Both the position numbers and the translations under genes were made by a program. A DNA stretch of 64,000 bases from an uncultured Ruminococcus sp. (GTDB lineage Bacteria; Bacillota; Clostridia; Oscillospirales; Ruminococcaceae). Positions 28,088 through 38,054 of this stretch are shown here, piece after piece. The stretch covers positions 1 to 64,000 of the forward strand of contig CADCFQ010000001.1 in the NCBI GenBank assembly GCA_902800795.1. Direction: 5' to 3'. Numbering within the stretch: position 1 is the first letter of the stretch; each line of letters opens with the position of its first letter. The notes beneath the pieces are model-generated. The model saw nothing but the letters and a program-made list of their open reading frames with translations. It had not been told where the DNA came from and made no database searches.

Positions 28088-30463
28088 ATGAGTAACAGAC
28101 TGAAAGAGCTTTTTGATAAAAAACAGATAATCATCCTTGACGGCGGTATGGGGACCATGCTCCAGGCCAAGGGTATGCAGATGGGCGAAACACCGGAAAA
28201 ACTCAATCTTGAAAAGCCCGAGTGGCTTATAGACATACACAGGCAGTATATAGATGCGGGCTCGGATATCATCTATGCCAACACCTTCGGCGCAAACAGG
28301 TTAAAGCTAAAACGCTGCGGCTGTTCGGTGGATGAGGTGATAAAGGCAGCGATCGATAATGCCAGAAAGGCCGCAGAGGGAACAGACACCCTTGTGGCTC
28401 TCGATATCGGCCCGATAGGCCAGCTCCTTGAACCGACGGGGACCCTCTCCTTTGATGAGGCCTACGATATCTACAAGGAGCAGGTCATAGCAGGAGCAGA
28501 GGCTGACCTTATCGTGTTCGAGACTATGAGCGACCTTTATGAGCTCAAAGCCGCTGTCCTTGCCGCAAGGGAGAACAGCACCCTGCCAATTATCTGTACT
28601 ATGACCTTCGAGGCGACTCACAGGACCTTTACAGGAACCTGTATAAGCTCCGCTGCGATGACGCTGGAAGCGTTGGGGATCGATGCGATAGGTGTCAACT
28701 GTTCGCTGGGACCCAAGGAGCTTCTGCCGATAGTTGAGGAGATGTCACAGTGGACGAACCTGCCGCTGGTGGTAAAGCCGAATGCAGGCCTGCCGGACCC
28801 TGTCACAAATGAGTATGACTGCTCGCCGGAGGAGTTTACTTCTCTTGCAAAGGCTTTCATGCCTCTGGGAGTAAAATATATCGGCGGCTGCTGCGGAACT
28901 TCACCCGATTATGTGAGGGCTCTGTCCGAAATGACAAGGGATCTCGTTTATAAACCGCAGCATAATCAATTGCCTGCGGCTGTCTGCAGCGCAACGAAGA
29001 CCGTTGTCATCGACCAGCCCAGGATAATCGGCGAGAGGATAAACCCCACAGGAAAGAAGCGCTTCAAGGAAGCTCTTGTAAACGGCGACATAGGCTACAT
29101 CCTTTCCCAGGCTATCGAGCAGACGGATGCCGGCGCCGATATACTTGATGTTAACGTCGGCCTGCCTTCGATAGACGAGAAGGCTATGATGATAAGAGCG
29201 ATAAAGGAATTGCAGGGCGTGGTTGACGCTCCGCTCCAGATCGACTCGACTATGCCAGAGGTGCTCGAAGCTGCGCTGAGGATATATAACGGCAAACCCA
29301 TAGTCAATTCGGTAAACGGTGAGGAGAAGTCGCTCTCTACAGTTCTGCCGCTGGTAAAGAGATACGGTGCCGCTGTTGTCGGACTTACTCTTGACGAGAA
29401 CGGTATCCCCAAAAAGGCAGAGGAGCGCTTTGCTATTGCCGAGAGGATACTTAACAGGGCGCTGGCTTTAGGTATCAGGAAAGAGGACGTTTATATCGAC
29501 TGCCTGACCCTTACGGCTTCCGCAGAGCAGGCAGCGGTCTATGAGACTGTCAAGGCTGTTGAGATGGTAAAGACAAGGCTGGGACTGAGAACAGTTCTCG
29601 GTGTTTCAAATATCAGCTTCGGCCTTCCCAACCGTGAGCTTGTAAACTGCAACTTCCTTCAGATGGCGCTGACCAAGGGCCTTGACCTTCCTATTATGAA
29701 CCCGAATGTGGCTTTGATGACAGGCGCTGTCAGGGCTTATAAGCTGCTGATGAATATAGATGTCAATTCCACGGATTTTATCGCTCACTATTCAGGCGCC
29801 CAGGAAGCCCCCAAGGCGGCAGCACCGGCAAACAGCAGCAATATGGATCTTTCGGCAGCTGTGGCAGCAGGCCTCAAAGAGGAATGCAAGCGCATAACAA
29901 AGCAGCTTTTGCAGGACACCGAGGCTATGGAGATAGTGAACACCATGCTTATCCCGGCGCTGGACAAGGCAGGTGCCGAGTTTGAAAAGGGCAAGCTTTT
30001 CCTGCCCCAGCTCATACAGACGGCTTCCGCTTCCCAGGCTTGCTTTGAAGTCATAAAGGAGCACATCCTTTCCACAGGCGAGCAGAGTGTTTCAAAGGGA
30101 AAGATAATCCTTGCCACCGTCAAGGGCGATATCCACGACATAGGCAAGAACATCGTAAAGGTGCTTCTTGAAAACTACGGCTACGAGGTGCTTGACCTCG
30201 GACGTGACGTTGACTGCCAGCTGGTGGTGGACGAAGCCATAAAGAACCAGGTGCCGCTGGTGGGTCTTTCGGCTCTTATGACCACGACTCTCGGAAGCAT
30301 GGAAGAGACGGTGAAGCTTTTGAAGGAGCAGTATCCCGAGTGTATAACTATGGTGGGCGGAGCCGTGGTAACGCCTGAATATGCCGAGCAGATAGGCGCA
30401 GACTACTATGCGAACGACGCCAAGGAATCTGTCGATATCGCAAGAAAGGTGTTCGGCAACTGA
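28088..30463 (+). CDS. metH: Cobalamin-dependent methionine synthase, three-module form
   Basis: The 791-aa protein methylates homocysteine using methyltetrahydrofolate via cobalamin. The homocysteine-binding domain (about 1-295) has the zinc cysteines at GGCCGT near residue 268. The pterin-binding domain follows (about 310-575; RINPTGKKRF, DVNVGLP). The cobalamin module contains D681-x-H683-x-x-G686 (GDIHDIGKN), where H683 is the lower cobalt ligand. The E. coli-type activation domain is absent and supplied by the preceding gene. The ATG at 28088 has GAGAGGA upstream. Confidence 0.93.
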   Translation: MSNRLKELFDKKQIIILDGGMGTMLQAKGMQMGETPEKLNLEKPEWLIDIHRQYIDAGSDIIYANTFGANRLKLKRCGCSVDEVIKAAIDNARKAAEGTDTLVALDIGPIGQLLEPTGTLSFDEAYDIYKEQVIAGAEADLIVFETMSDLYELKAAVLAARENSTLPIICTMTFEATHRTFTGTCISSAAMTLEALGIDAIGVNCSLGPKELLPIVEEMSQWTNLPLVVKPNAGLPDPVTNEYDCSPEEFTSLAKAFMPLGVKYIGGCCGTSPDYVRALSEMTRDLVYKPQHNQLPAAVCSATKTVVIDQPRIIGERINPTGKKRFKEALVNGDIGYILSQAIEQTDAGADILDVNVGLPSIDEKAMMIRAIKELQGVVDAPLQIDSTMPEVLEAALRIYNGKPIVNSVNGEEKSLSTVLPLVKRYGAAVVGLTLDENGIPKKAEERFAIAERILNRALALGIRKEDVYIDCLTLTASAEQAAVYETVKAVEMVKTRLGLRTVLGVSNISFGLPNRELVNCNFLQMALTKGLDLPIMNPNVALMTGAVRAYKLLMNIDVNSTDFIAHYSGAQEAPKAAAPANSSNMDLSAAVAAGLKEECKRITKQLLQDTEAMEIVNTMLIPALDKAGAEFEKGKLFLPQLIQTASASQACFEVIKEHILSTGEQSVSKGKIILATVKGDIHDIGKNIVKVLLENYGYEVLDLGRDVDCQLVVDEAIKNQVPLVGLSALMTTTLGSMEETVKLLKEQYPECITMVGGAVVTPEYAEQIGADYYANDAKESVDIARKVFGN

Positions 30464-30488
30464 GCGCATAAAACTGAATAAAACCATC

Positions 30489-30522
30489 AAAACCTCCAAT
30501 GCTTTTCAGCAAAGGAGGTTTT
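30489..30522 (+). terminator. Hairpin after metH that includes the next gene's ribosome binding site
   Basis: AAAACCTCC (30489-30497) pairs perfectly with GGAGGTTTT (30514-30522). It can be a weak metH terminator, or a lock on the AAAGGAGG site of the small gene 5 nt further on. Confidence 0.5.
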
Positions 30523-30526
30523 ACTT

Positions 30527-30718
30527 ATGAAAAAGCTGTGTTTATCTCTCTGTGTGTCACTGGTGATGTCAAGTGCGTGCTCCATGTTCGTGCCGGGCTT
30601 TGGCAGTGATGTAAAAGAGCACCATGAAAAGCGCTGGGGGAATATCCGTGTGATAGATTCCAAGGAGCTTGAGTTTGACTTTGCCATAGGCAGATTGTTG
30701 AAGCACCTCTTCGGATAG
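30527..30718 (+). CDS. Small secreted or lipoprotein-like peptide, unknown
   Basis: The 63-aa frame starts MKKLCLSLCVSLVMSSAC, a signal-peptide-like segment with a possible weak lipobox (SSAC), followed by a charged mature part. A very strong AAAGGAGG lies 8 nt before the ATG, but it is buried in the hairpin at 30489-30522. I do not recognise a family. It may be a genuine small exported protein whose translation is normally shut off, or the open frame may be incidental to a terminator. Confidence 0.4.
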   Translation: MKKLCLSLCVSLVMSSACSMFVPGFGSDVKEHHEKRWGNIRVIDSKELEFDFAIGRLLKHLFG

Positions 30719-30760
30719 GTTAGATGTACAATAAAACGGACAGTAGATCTGTTTTTATCC

Positions 30761-30789
30761 TTGACAAAAAGCCGCTTGTGTGATAGAAT
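30761..30789 (+). promoter_or_regulatory. addBA promoter
   Basis: TTGACA (30761-30766), 17-nt spacer, TAGAAT (30784-30789), about 40 nt before addB. Confidence 0.75.
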
Positions 30790-30829
30790 TTAAGCTGATG
30801 AGAAAACCCTTTGGACAGGAGGCAGAACG

Positions 30830-33800
30830 ATGCTTGAATTCATAACCGGAGGCGCTTTCAGCACCAGAGAAACGCTCTTGCAGGAGCGCATAAAAAAGGC
30901 GGCACAGGAGGGCAGGGATGTGCTCTGCATAATCCCGGACCAGTATTCCTTCGAGTTTGACAGGCAGCTTTACAGCACCCTTGGAGCTAAGCTTTTCAAC
31001 CGCATAAAGACCGCAGGCTTCAACCGTCTCAGCGACCTTCTTGCAAAGGAGTACGGTCTTGGAGGCGAGAGCTGTGACGACAGGGTAAGGACCCTTTTTA
31101 TGTATAAGGCTATCCGGGCGCTCGGCGATTCGGGAAATGTGAGATACTACAAAAAGGAGCTTTCAAAGGCGTCCTTTGTGGGCGAGTGTGACCGCCTGAT
31201 AATGAGCCTTCGCCAGAGCGGCATAAGCCCCGATATGATGAGAGCGTCCGCCGAAAAGCATGGCGGCTCTCTTGGGGCAAAGCTTTCTGACCTTGCGTTT
31301 ATCTATGAAAGCTTTTTAGGCGAGCTTTCAGCCCACGAGATGACAGACTCGCTGTCTGCTCTTGCGGGTGCGGTGGAGCAGGCACGCACTCACGGATATT
31401 TTTTGGGCAAGAGCGTGTTTATCTCTGCGTTCACAAGCTTTACCAGCGACGAGTATAAAATGTGCGAAACTGCGCTTTCCCAGTGCAGTGATATGACGGT
31501 ATCGCTCCTGCTTGACGAGCAGTGTATCTCGGCCTTTCATTCCCACCCCTTTGCGGATACGGTAAAGACCAGACAAAAGCTTAGAGATATGGCTTCTGCC
31601 TGCGGAGCGGAAGTAAGAAACACTGTCTGTGAAGAGAGCGGAGAGGCCGCACCCGAGCTTTTATTTCTGTCCAAAAATCTGTACAACTACAACAAAAAGC
31701 CCTATGAGGGCAAGAACGATGCGGTCACTCTTGTCAGCGCTTCCGATATCTATGAGGAGTGCGACTATATCTGCTCGCAGATAAAATATCTTGTTCGTGA
31801 GAAGGGCTATGCCTACAGTGATATTGCTGTTATCGTGCGTGACCTTTCCCAGCCGGCGCCTGTGCTCGAGAGCGCCTTCGAGCGCTATGAGATACCCTAC
31901 TTCACCGACTGCGGCGAGAGCGCCGAGACCTCGGCTCTGGTGCGCTATGTGAATATGCTGTTCAAGTGCCTGCTCACGACCGAGTACCGCACCGAGAATA
32001 TCATAAAGCTGATAAAGTCACCTATGTATCCGATGAAGGACATCGACGTTTTCAGAGTCGAGAACTACTGCTATGTGTGGGGCGTTGACAGAGAGCTCTG
32101 GAAGCAGGACTTTATCCCCGAGGACGAGGAAGAGCAGGAGGAGCTCCCCGAGGGAAGGCTAAGCTCCGCACAGTACATAAATGAACTGCGAAAGCAGATA
32201 ATCACGCCCCTTGAGAGCTTCAAGGCCGCTATCGGTGAAAAGCCCACAGCCAAAGGCATCTCGGAAGCGCTGTATGACCTGTTCGTTCAGATAGGCCTTT
32301 CAAAGCAGGCCTACTCTTATCTCAAACGTGCCGCAGACCTTGACCCCGCCAAAGGCGTGGAGCAGGCAAGGGCGCTCAGGCAGCTCTGGGGCAGCGTTAT
32401 AAGCGTTGTGGGAACTATCTGCAAATACCTGGGCGAGGAGCCCATATCCCTCAGACGCTACTGCGAGCTGTTCAGTTCGATGACAGCACAGCTAAGCGTT
32501 TCAAAGCCGCCGCAGAAGCTTGACTGCGTTATCCTGTGTACCGCAGGCCATTCAAGGACAGGCCTTTTCAAAGCCGTGTTTGCGGCCGAGATGAACGACG
32601 GGATATTCCCGGCGAATGTCTCTTCCGGAGAGCTCCTTGGCGAGTTTGAAAAGCAGCTTTTAGAGAGGGACGATATGGTGATAGGTCAGAGCGCAAGAAG
32701 CAGTTTCCTGAGCGAAAAGCTTATCTGTTACAGCGCCCTCACAAGTGCGAGCGAGCGCCTTTATGCGCTTTGGTCCTGTTGTGATCTTCTCGGCGAGACA
32801 AAGCGCCCCTCGACCCTTGCGAACGACCTTATCTCAATGTTCGGCAAGACCGCCCTTGTTAATACTGCGCTTTTGCCGCCCAGCGAATTTGTAAGCTCCT
32901 ATAAGACAGCTTACTATAAATACTTAGAGAACATAGCTTCAAAGGACACCGACACCCGTGCCATAAGGGCCCTGGTGACGCTGTCAGGAGAGTACAGCGA
33001 AAAGCTTGCGTCCCACAACGATATCCACGAGGACGGCAGCTATTCGCTCAGCCCGGAGACAGCCGAGAAGCTGTTTTTCAGAGAGGAAAAAACAAACATC
33101 TCGCCTACCCAGCTGGAGACCTATTTCAAGTGTCCGTTCTCATATTTCTGCAAATACGGTCTGGGGCTCTCTACTCCCTCGAAAAAGGAGATAGGCTTCT
33201 CTGACCGTGGGCTCATCGTCCACGAGCTTTTGCAGCGCCTTGTTGATCTTGGCGGCGAAGATGCCCCTAAGGGGTATGCTGCTTCAAAAATGACCGATGA
33301 AGAGCTTGAAGCCTTTGTGTCGGAATGTGTGGATGACTATATAGAAAGAAAGCTTGGCGGCAGTTTCGGAAAGCCTGTGGACTTTGATTTCATTGTTGCA
33401 AAGCTGGGAGAGTTCGCTCTTGAAGCCGCAAGGTTTGTGAGAGCAGAGCTTGGCGGAACGAAATTCACACCGCTCCTGCTGGAATACAAGCTGGATACCG
33501 AAAAAGAACAGCTTGAACTCGATGCCGGCGGCGGAAAGAAAATGATACTCAGCGGAACTATCGACCGTGCAGACATATATAAGGATGACAGCGGCGAGAT
33601 CTATGTGAGGGTCATCGACTATAAGACAGGAACGAGCACATCCTTTGCCTACTCGAAGCTATATAACGGGCTTAACCTGCAGATGCTGGTCTACCTGACG
33701 GCACTGCTGGAGTCCGACAGCATACCTGATGTTGACAAGTCAAAGCTAAGGCAGGCAGGGATAATCTATTACATCTTCGGCAAAAAACCAAAGTCTTTTG

Positions 33801-34222
33801 AGCAGACAGCCAGCGAGGAAGCTGACGGCATGACCGCAGAGAAAAAGCTGCTCGATTCCTTCAAGCCCGAGGGCAGGACAGTGGATGCACAAAATGTTCT
33901 GCGTGCCTATAACGAGGAGGACTCTTATGCCTATGTGCCGTATAAGGTGAGCCAGAAGACCGGCATAAGCGAGCAGGCGATAACCACAGCGCAGTTCACG
34001 GCTCTTCGCACCTTTGCGAAGAACAAGACCGAAGCCTTCGGCCACGATCTGAAAGACGGCCATATAAGCGCAAGACCCCTTGACCGCACCTGCACCTATT
34101 GTGAATACACAGGCATCTGCGGCCTGGTGAACAGAGACAATGCGATCGATACAAGCGACAAGGCTTATGACGAGCTTATGCGCAAGGAGATAGCAAGGCT
34201 TACAAAGGAGGGAGAAGAATGA
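30830..34222 (+). CDS. addB: ATP-dependent nuclease/helicase subunit B
   Basis: The 1130-aa AddB pairs with AddA to process double-strand DNA ends for RecA loading. The C-terminal RecB-type nuclease has VRVIDYKTGT. The iron-sulphur staple is complete: C768, then C1088-x2-C1091-x5-C1097 (CTYCEYTGIC). The N-terminus reads ITGGAFSTRET where other AddB proteins have a G-x-x-G-x-G-K-(S/T) Walker A loop, so nucleotide binding here is probably lost. Chi recognition is the known AddB role, which does not need ATP hydrolysis. CAGGAGG precedes the ATG. It overlaps addA as ATGA. Confidence 0.9.
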   Translation: MLEFITGGAFSTRETLLQERIKKAAQEGRDVLCIIPDQYSFEFDRQLYSTLGAKLFNRIKTAGFNRLSDLLAKEYGLGGESCDDRVRTLFMYKAIRALGDSGNVRYYKKELSKASFVGECDRLIMSLRQSGISPDMMRASAEKHGGSLGAKLSDLAFIYESFLGELSAHEMTDSLSALAGAVEQARTHGYFLGKSVFISAFTSFTSDEYKMCETALSQCSDMTVSLLLDEQCISAFHSHPFADTVKTRQKLRDMASACGAEVRNTVCEESGEAAPELLFLSKNLYNYNKKPYEGKNDAVTLVSASDIYEECDYICSQIKYLVREKGYAYSDIAVIVRDLSQPAPVLESAFERYEIPYFTDCGESAETSALVRYVNMLFKCLLTTEYRTENIIKLIKSPMYPMKDIDVFRVENYCYVWGVDRELWKQDFIPEDEEEQEELPEGRLSSAQYINELRKQIITPLESFKAAIGEKPTAKGISEALYDLFVQIGLSKQAYSYLKRAADLDPAKGVEQARALRQLWGSVISVVGTICKYLGEEPISLRRYCELFSSMTAQLSVSKPPQKLDCVILCTAGHSRTGLFKAVFAAEMNDGIFPANVSSGELLGEFEKQLLERDDMVIGQSARSSFLSEKLICYSALTSASERLYALWSCCDLLGETKRPSTLANDLISMFGKTALVNTALLPPSEFVSSYKTAYYKYLENIASKDTDTRAIRALVTLSGEYSEKLASHNDIHEDGSYSLSPETAEKLFFREEKTNISPTQLETYFKCPFSYFCKYGLGLSTPSKKEIGFSDRGLIVHELLQRLVDLGGEDAPKGYAASKMTDEELEAFVSECVDDYIERKLGGSFGKPVDFDFIVAKLGEFALEAARFVRAELGGTKFTPLLLEYKLDTEKEQLELDAGGGKKMILSGTIDRADIYKDDSGEIYVRVIDYKTGTSTSFAYSKLYNGLNLQMLVYLTALLESDSIPDVDKSKLRQAGIIYYIFGKKPKSFEQTASEEADGMTAEKKLLDSFKPEGRTVDAQNVLRAYNEEDSYAYVPYKVSQKTGISEQAITTAQFTALRTFAKNKTEAFGHDLKDGHISARPLDRTCTYCEYTGICGLVNRDNAIDTSDKAYDELMRKEIARLTKEGEE

Positions 34223-37200
34223 GCGCAGAGGTCAGATGGACCGACCGCCAGAAACAGGCGATAGATGACAAGGGTCTGGGAATGATAGTTTCTGCTGCGG
34301 CAGGAAGCGGCAAGACCGCCGTGCTCATCGAGAGGATGATACGCCTGCTTTGTGACGAAAATGAGCGTATGCCAGCGGACAGGCTGCTGGCGGTGACTTT
34401 TACAAAGGAAGCTGCCGCACAGATGCGTGACAAGCTGGCAGAGGCCTTTGAAAAAAGGCTGCGGCTCGACCCCGACAACAAGTGGCTTTTAGAGCAGCAG
34501 AACCTTTTGCAGCTGGCGAGGATATCGACGATAAATTCCTTCTGTCTCGACCTTGTGAGGACTAACCTTGACAGGCTGGACTTTTCAGGGGGGCTTACCA
34601 TCCTTGAAGAGAACGTTCAGCAGCTTATCTATGACAGCTCGAAGGAGCAGGCTCTTCGTGACCTTTATGAGCGCTCGCCTGAGGACTACGAGCTTGTGAT
34701 GGGAGCCTTCGGCGAGAACGGCCTTTCGGATGTTCTGGACAAGTTCTACAGCTTTATTCGCACCATGCCGTTCAGAGACGAGTGGCTTGAAAAAGCAAGA
34801 GCGAATTTCACCGATAAAAAGGTTTTTGACAGCCTGACAGCTGCCCGCTTTGAGCGCTGCGAGAGCGCCATTCAAAGAGCCTCGGCGGCGCTGGAGCGCT
34901 TTCGCAGTATTGCGGCATACAGTGACGACTATCTGATACTGAGCGACTTTGCAAAGCTTTATGATAACGCCGAGAGCGACGCTTTGTTGATCAAACAGCT
35001 CAAAAGGGCGGTAAAGGACAAGGACATTGACGCCATAGCCGCTTTGCCGATAAAGCTGGGGCCTATAAAGACCCCGAGAAAGAGCAAAAAGCTTGAAGTC
35101 CTTGACCCTGCGGCAAAGGCCGTGCTGGATGAAAAATGCGAGCTTGCAAAGGACGAGAGGCGTATCATCAAGGAAGCTCTCGAGGAGATACATAACAGCT
35201 TCAGCCTTACCCGCCGTCAGCTGCTTGAGAATATGCAGATGAGCGCTGAGCTTCTTGACGTTCTGGCTTGCATCTGCGCAAGGATAGACGAGCTGGCGCT
35301 GGAGCAGAAGCTTGAGCGTAACGGCATAACCTTTTCCGATGCGGAGCTTCTGGCAAAGGAGCTTCTTGTAAAGAAGGAAAACGGCAAGCTCATTCGCACA
35401 GAGCTGGCCGAGCAGATAAGACAGGACGGCATTTTCGGCCTTATCTTTATAGACGAGTTCCAGGATGTGAACAATCTCCAGGAGCTTGTGTTCCGTGTGC
35501 TTTCGGACACGGACGATCTTGACATCATGGGCAGGAACGTGTTCGTCGTTGGTGACGTAAAGCAGGCTATCTACAAGTTCAGGCTCTCGAACCCGGATCT
35601 TTTCATAAAGACCCTTGACGATGCCGGAAAGGAAGAGAACAAAGAACAGCTTGAAGCTGTGATACTCAACCAGAATTTCAGGAGCAGGACAGAAGTGATA
35701 AGCTTTGTCAATTTCTGTTTTGATGCTCTTATGTCCGAGACCTGCGGCGGAGTTTTGTATAACGATGACCACGCCCTTGTTAAGGGTGCGGATTATGACG
35801 AAACAGCCCACCCGACAAAGGTGCTGTTTATCGACAACGACCCTGTTTTCAAAAAAGAGAACGGCTTTAGCAGAGAGAATTACGAGTGCGCAAAGATGAT
35901 CAAAGATATGCTCGAAAAGGGCGAGCCTGTGAACGACAAGGGCGAGCTCAGAGCCTGCCGCCCGGGGGATTTCTGTATCCTTGTGCAGACCAACGCAGAG
36001 GGCAGAGCGGCCTCGGCGGCGCTTGAAGCTGTGGGGCTAAAAAGCTATACCAAGGACACTGACGGCTATCTCAATTCCCGTGAGATCCAGCTGGTGGTCA
36101 ATATCCTGCGTGTCATAGATAACCCTATGAAGGATATACCCATGGCGGCAGTCATGCTGTCTCCGATAATGGGCTTTGACCCGGACGAAGCCGCAAGGGT
36201 GGCGCAGTTTGCCACAAGGGGAACAAAGAAAAGACATTTCTGGCAGGTGCTGGTTGCCAGCGACGAGAGCAAGAGAGACGCCGACAAAAAGGAAGCCGAG
36301 TTTATAGACCTTGGAGACGAAAGGCTCCAGCAGAAATGTCAGGAAGCCTTCCGCCTTATCGACAGGCTGAGGACGCTTTCCATGAACATGAGCCTTGAGA
36401 AATTCATAGGCCGTGTCTACGATATCACCGACCTTATGGGCATAACATCCCTCTATCTCGATGCCGACAAGAAGCGTGCGAACCTGAGGCTTCTCTTGCA
36501 GTATGCACATTCCTATGAGGAGAACAGCTCCGAGGGCGTTACCGGCTTTATAAGGTACTTAGACAGCGTTTCCAAAAACGAGAAGGCTTTCAGCAAGGCG
36601 GTCACCGCCGTTTCTGGCGAGGGTTCGGTCTGTGTCAAGACCTATCACGCATCGAAGGGACTTGAATACCCCTTTGTCTTCATGACACAGCTGGACCGTG
36701 AGATAGAGAGCAAGACCTCGAATCTCATCACCCACAATGATCTTGGCTGTGCTTTTCGCTTCACCTCTCCCGACGGGATAATAAAGCATCACAGCCTTTA
36801 CTATGAACAGCTGAAAAAGACCGACGCAAATGAAGCCAAGAGCGAAGCTATGCGCCTTATGTACGTTGGCTGCACAAGAGCAAGAGAACAGCTTTTCATC
36901 TGCTATGCGCCGTCCTATAAGACCAACGAGACCTTTGAGGCGGCGGTCATGAAAAAATGCTTGCTAGCAGAGTCTGTAGGCGACAGCGCCCGCCTGACAC
37001 AGCTTGTTACAGATTGCAAGTCGATGCTGGACTGGCTGACTGTGGCTCTTATGAGACAGCATGACAACAGTGGCCTTTGCGGCTGGCTGGGAGCGGAAGG
37101 CTTTTCGGCAGAGAGGTCAAGACTAAGGGACCCCGATATCAGCTATATAGATCTTTCAAAGCAAGACGATAAGCCCGAGAAGCAGCTTCGTGAGGAAAGG

Positions 37201-37911
37201 GACGAACAGCATTTTGACAGCCGTCTTCTAGATGAGCTTAAAAAGCGAGCTGACTTTGAGTATAAATCTCCCATAGGCGAGGGCGAGGCTCCGCCGGCAA
37301 AGATGACGGTAACGGAAATAGTGGCTTCACGAAATGCCGAGAAATACGGCGAAGCCCCCGACCTTTTCTTCCCGAATCTTCTGCGGCTGGATGAGACGAT
37401 GGATCAGCTCTCGGCGGCGGAGAGAGGAACCTTCACCCACAAGTTCATGGAGCTTGCGGACTATAAGAAAGCAAGCGTCAGCGTAAGCGAAGAGCTTGAA
37501 CGGCTGGTGAGAGAGGGCTATTTCACTGCCCGTGAAGCCAGGGGCGTTTATAAGGATGCGCTGGAAGCGTTTTTCAGAAGCGACCTCTGCGCAAGGATAA
37601 TGGCGTCTCCGGAGGTGCTTCGTGAGAAGCAGTTCCTTGTGAGCTATGACGACCTTGACCTTGGCGAGGAGTATAGCAGGTATCTCGGAAAAGGCTCTAT
37701 GCTCCAGGGCATAGCCGACTGTATCTTCCTGGAGGGCGACGGCTATGTGCTGATAGACTACAAGACCGACAGGTTCAAGGACGAGTCGGAGTTTGAAAAA
37801 TATAACGAGCAGCTTGCTCTTTATAAAGCGGCGCTCGACCTTATCCTTGACAAGCCCGTCAAGGAGTGCAGGATATGCTCTTTGTGGCTTTTAAGAATGA
37901 AAAAAACATAG
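34219..37911 (+). CDS. addA: ATP-dependent helicase/nuclease subunit A
   Basis: The 1230-aa protein is the UvrD-type motor and nuclease of AddAB. Walker A AAAGSGKTAVL is near residues 29-38. FIDEFQDVNNLQ is motif II, and VKTYHASKGLEYPFVFM is motif V. The C-terminal nuclease contains YVLIDYKTDR. Length is in the usual range (1200-1250). It starts inside the addB stop (ATGA), so synthesis of the two subunits is coupled. A terminator follows after 12 nt. Confidence 0.96.
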   Translation: MSAEVRWTDRQKQAIDDKGLGMIVSAAAGSGKTAVLIERMIRLLCDENERMPADRLLAVTFTKEAAAQMRDKLAEAFEKRLRLDPDNKWLLEQQNLLQLARISTINSFCLDLVRTNLDRLDFSGGLTILEENVQQLIYDSSKEQALRDLYERSPEDYELVMGAFGENGLSDVLDKFYSFIRTMPFRDEWLEKARANFTDKKVFDSLTAARFERCESAIQRASAALERFRSIAAYSDDYLILSDFAKLYDNAESDALLIKQLKRAVKDKDIDAIAALPIKLGPIKTPRKSKKLEVLDPAAKAVLDEKCELAKDERRIIKEALEEIHNSFSLTRRQLLENMQMSAELLDVLACICARIDELALEQKLERNGITFSDAELLAKELLVKKENGKLIRTELAEQIRQDGIFGLIFIDEFQDVNNLQELVFRVLSDTDDLDIMGRNVFVVGDVKQAIYKFRLSNPDLFIKTLDDAGKEENKEQLEAVILNQNFRSRTEVISFVNFCFDALMSETCGGVLYNDDHALVKGADYDETAHPTKVLFIDNDPVFKKENGFSRENYECAKMIKDMLEKGEPVNDKGELRACRPGDFCILVQTNAEGRAASAALEAVGLKSYTKDTDGYLNSREIQLVVNILRVIDNPMKDIPMAAVMLSPIMGFDPDEAARVAQFATRGTKKRHFWQVLVASDESKRDADKKEAEFIDLGDERLQQKCQEAFRLIDRLRTLSMNMSLEKFIGRVYDITDLMGITSLYLDADKKRANLRLLLQYAHSYEENSSEGVTGFIRYLDSVSKNEKAFSKAVTAVSGEGSVCVKTYHASKGLEYPFVFMTQLDREIESKTSNLITHNDLGCAFRFTSPDGIIKHHSLYYEQLKKTDANEAKSEAMRLMYVGCTRAREQLFICYAPSYKTNETFEAAVMKKCLLAESVGDSARLTQLVTDCKSMLDWLTVALMRQHDNSGLCGWLGAEGFSAERSRLRDPDISYIDLSKQDDKPEKQLREERDEQHFDSRLLDELKKRADFEYKSPIGEGEAPPAKMTVTEIVASRNAEKYGEAPDLFFPNLLRLDETMDQLSAAERGTFTHKFMELADYKKASVSVSEELERLVREGYFTAREARGVYKDALEAFFRSDLCARIMASPEVLREKQFLVSYDDLDLGEEYSRYLGKGSMLQGIADCIFLEGDGYVLIDYKTDRFKDESEFEKYNEQLALYKAALDLILDKPVKECRICSLWLLRMKKT

Positions 37912-37923
37912 GAGCTTTGGCTT

Positions 37924-37957
37924 TCCTCTCCCGTCACTGGCGGGGGAGGATGTTTTT
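37924..37957 (+). terminator. addBA terminator
   Basis: TCCTCTCCCG pairs with CGGGGGAGGA (one G-U) around a short loop, followed by TGTTTTTT. Confidence 0.8.
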
Positions 37958-37977
37958 TGGGGAAAATTTTATTTCTG

Positions 37978-38007
37978 TTGCCATTTCGGTTTTCTTCATC
38001 GTATAAA
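37978..38007 (+). promoter_or_regulatory. Possible promoter of the anchored exported protein gene
   Basis: TTGCCA (37978-37983), 18-nt spacer, TATAAA (38002-38007). The match is moderate; it is placed between the addA terminator and the next start. Confidence 0.4.
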
Positions 38008-38054
38008 CAATCAGAGCGGCAAAAAGCCGTACAAAATACGGGAGGAAGAAGAAA

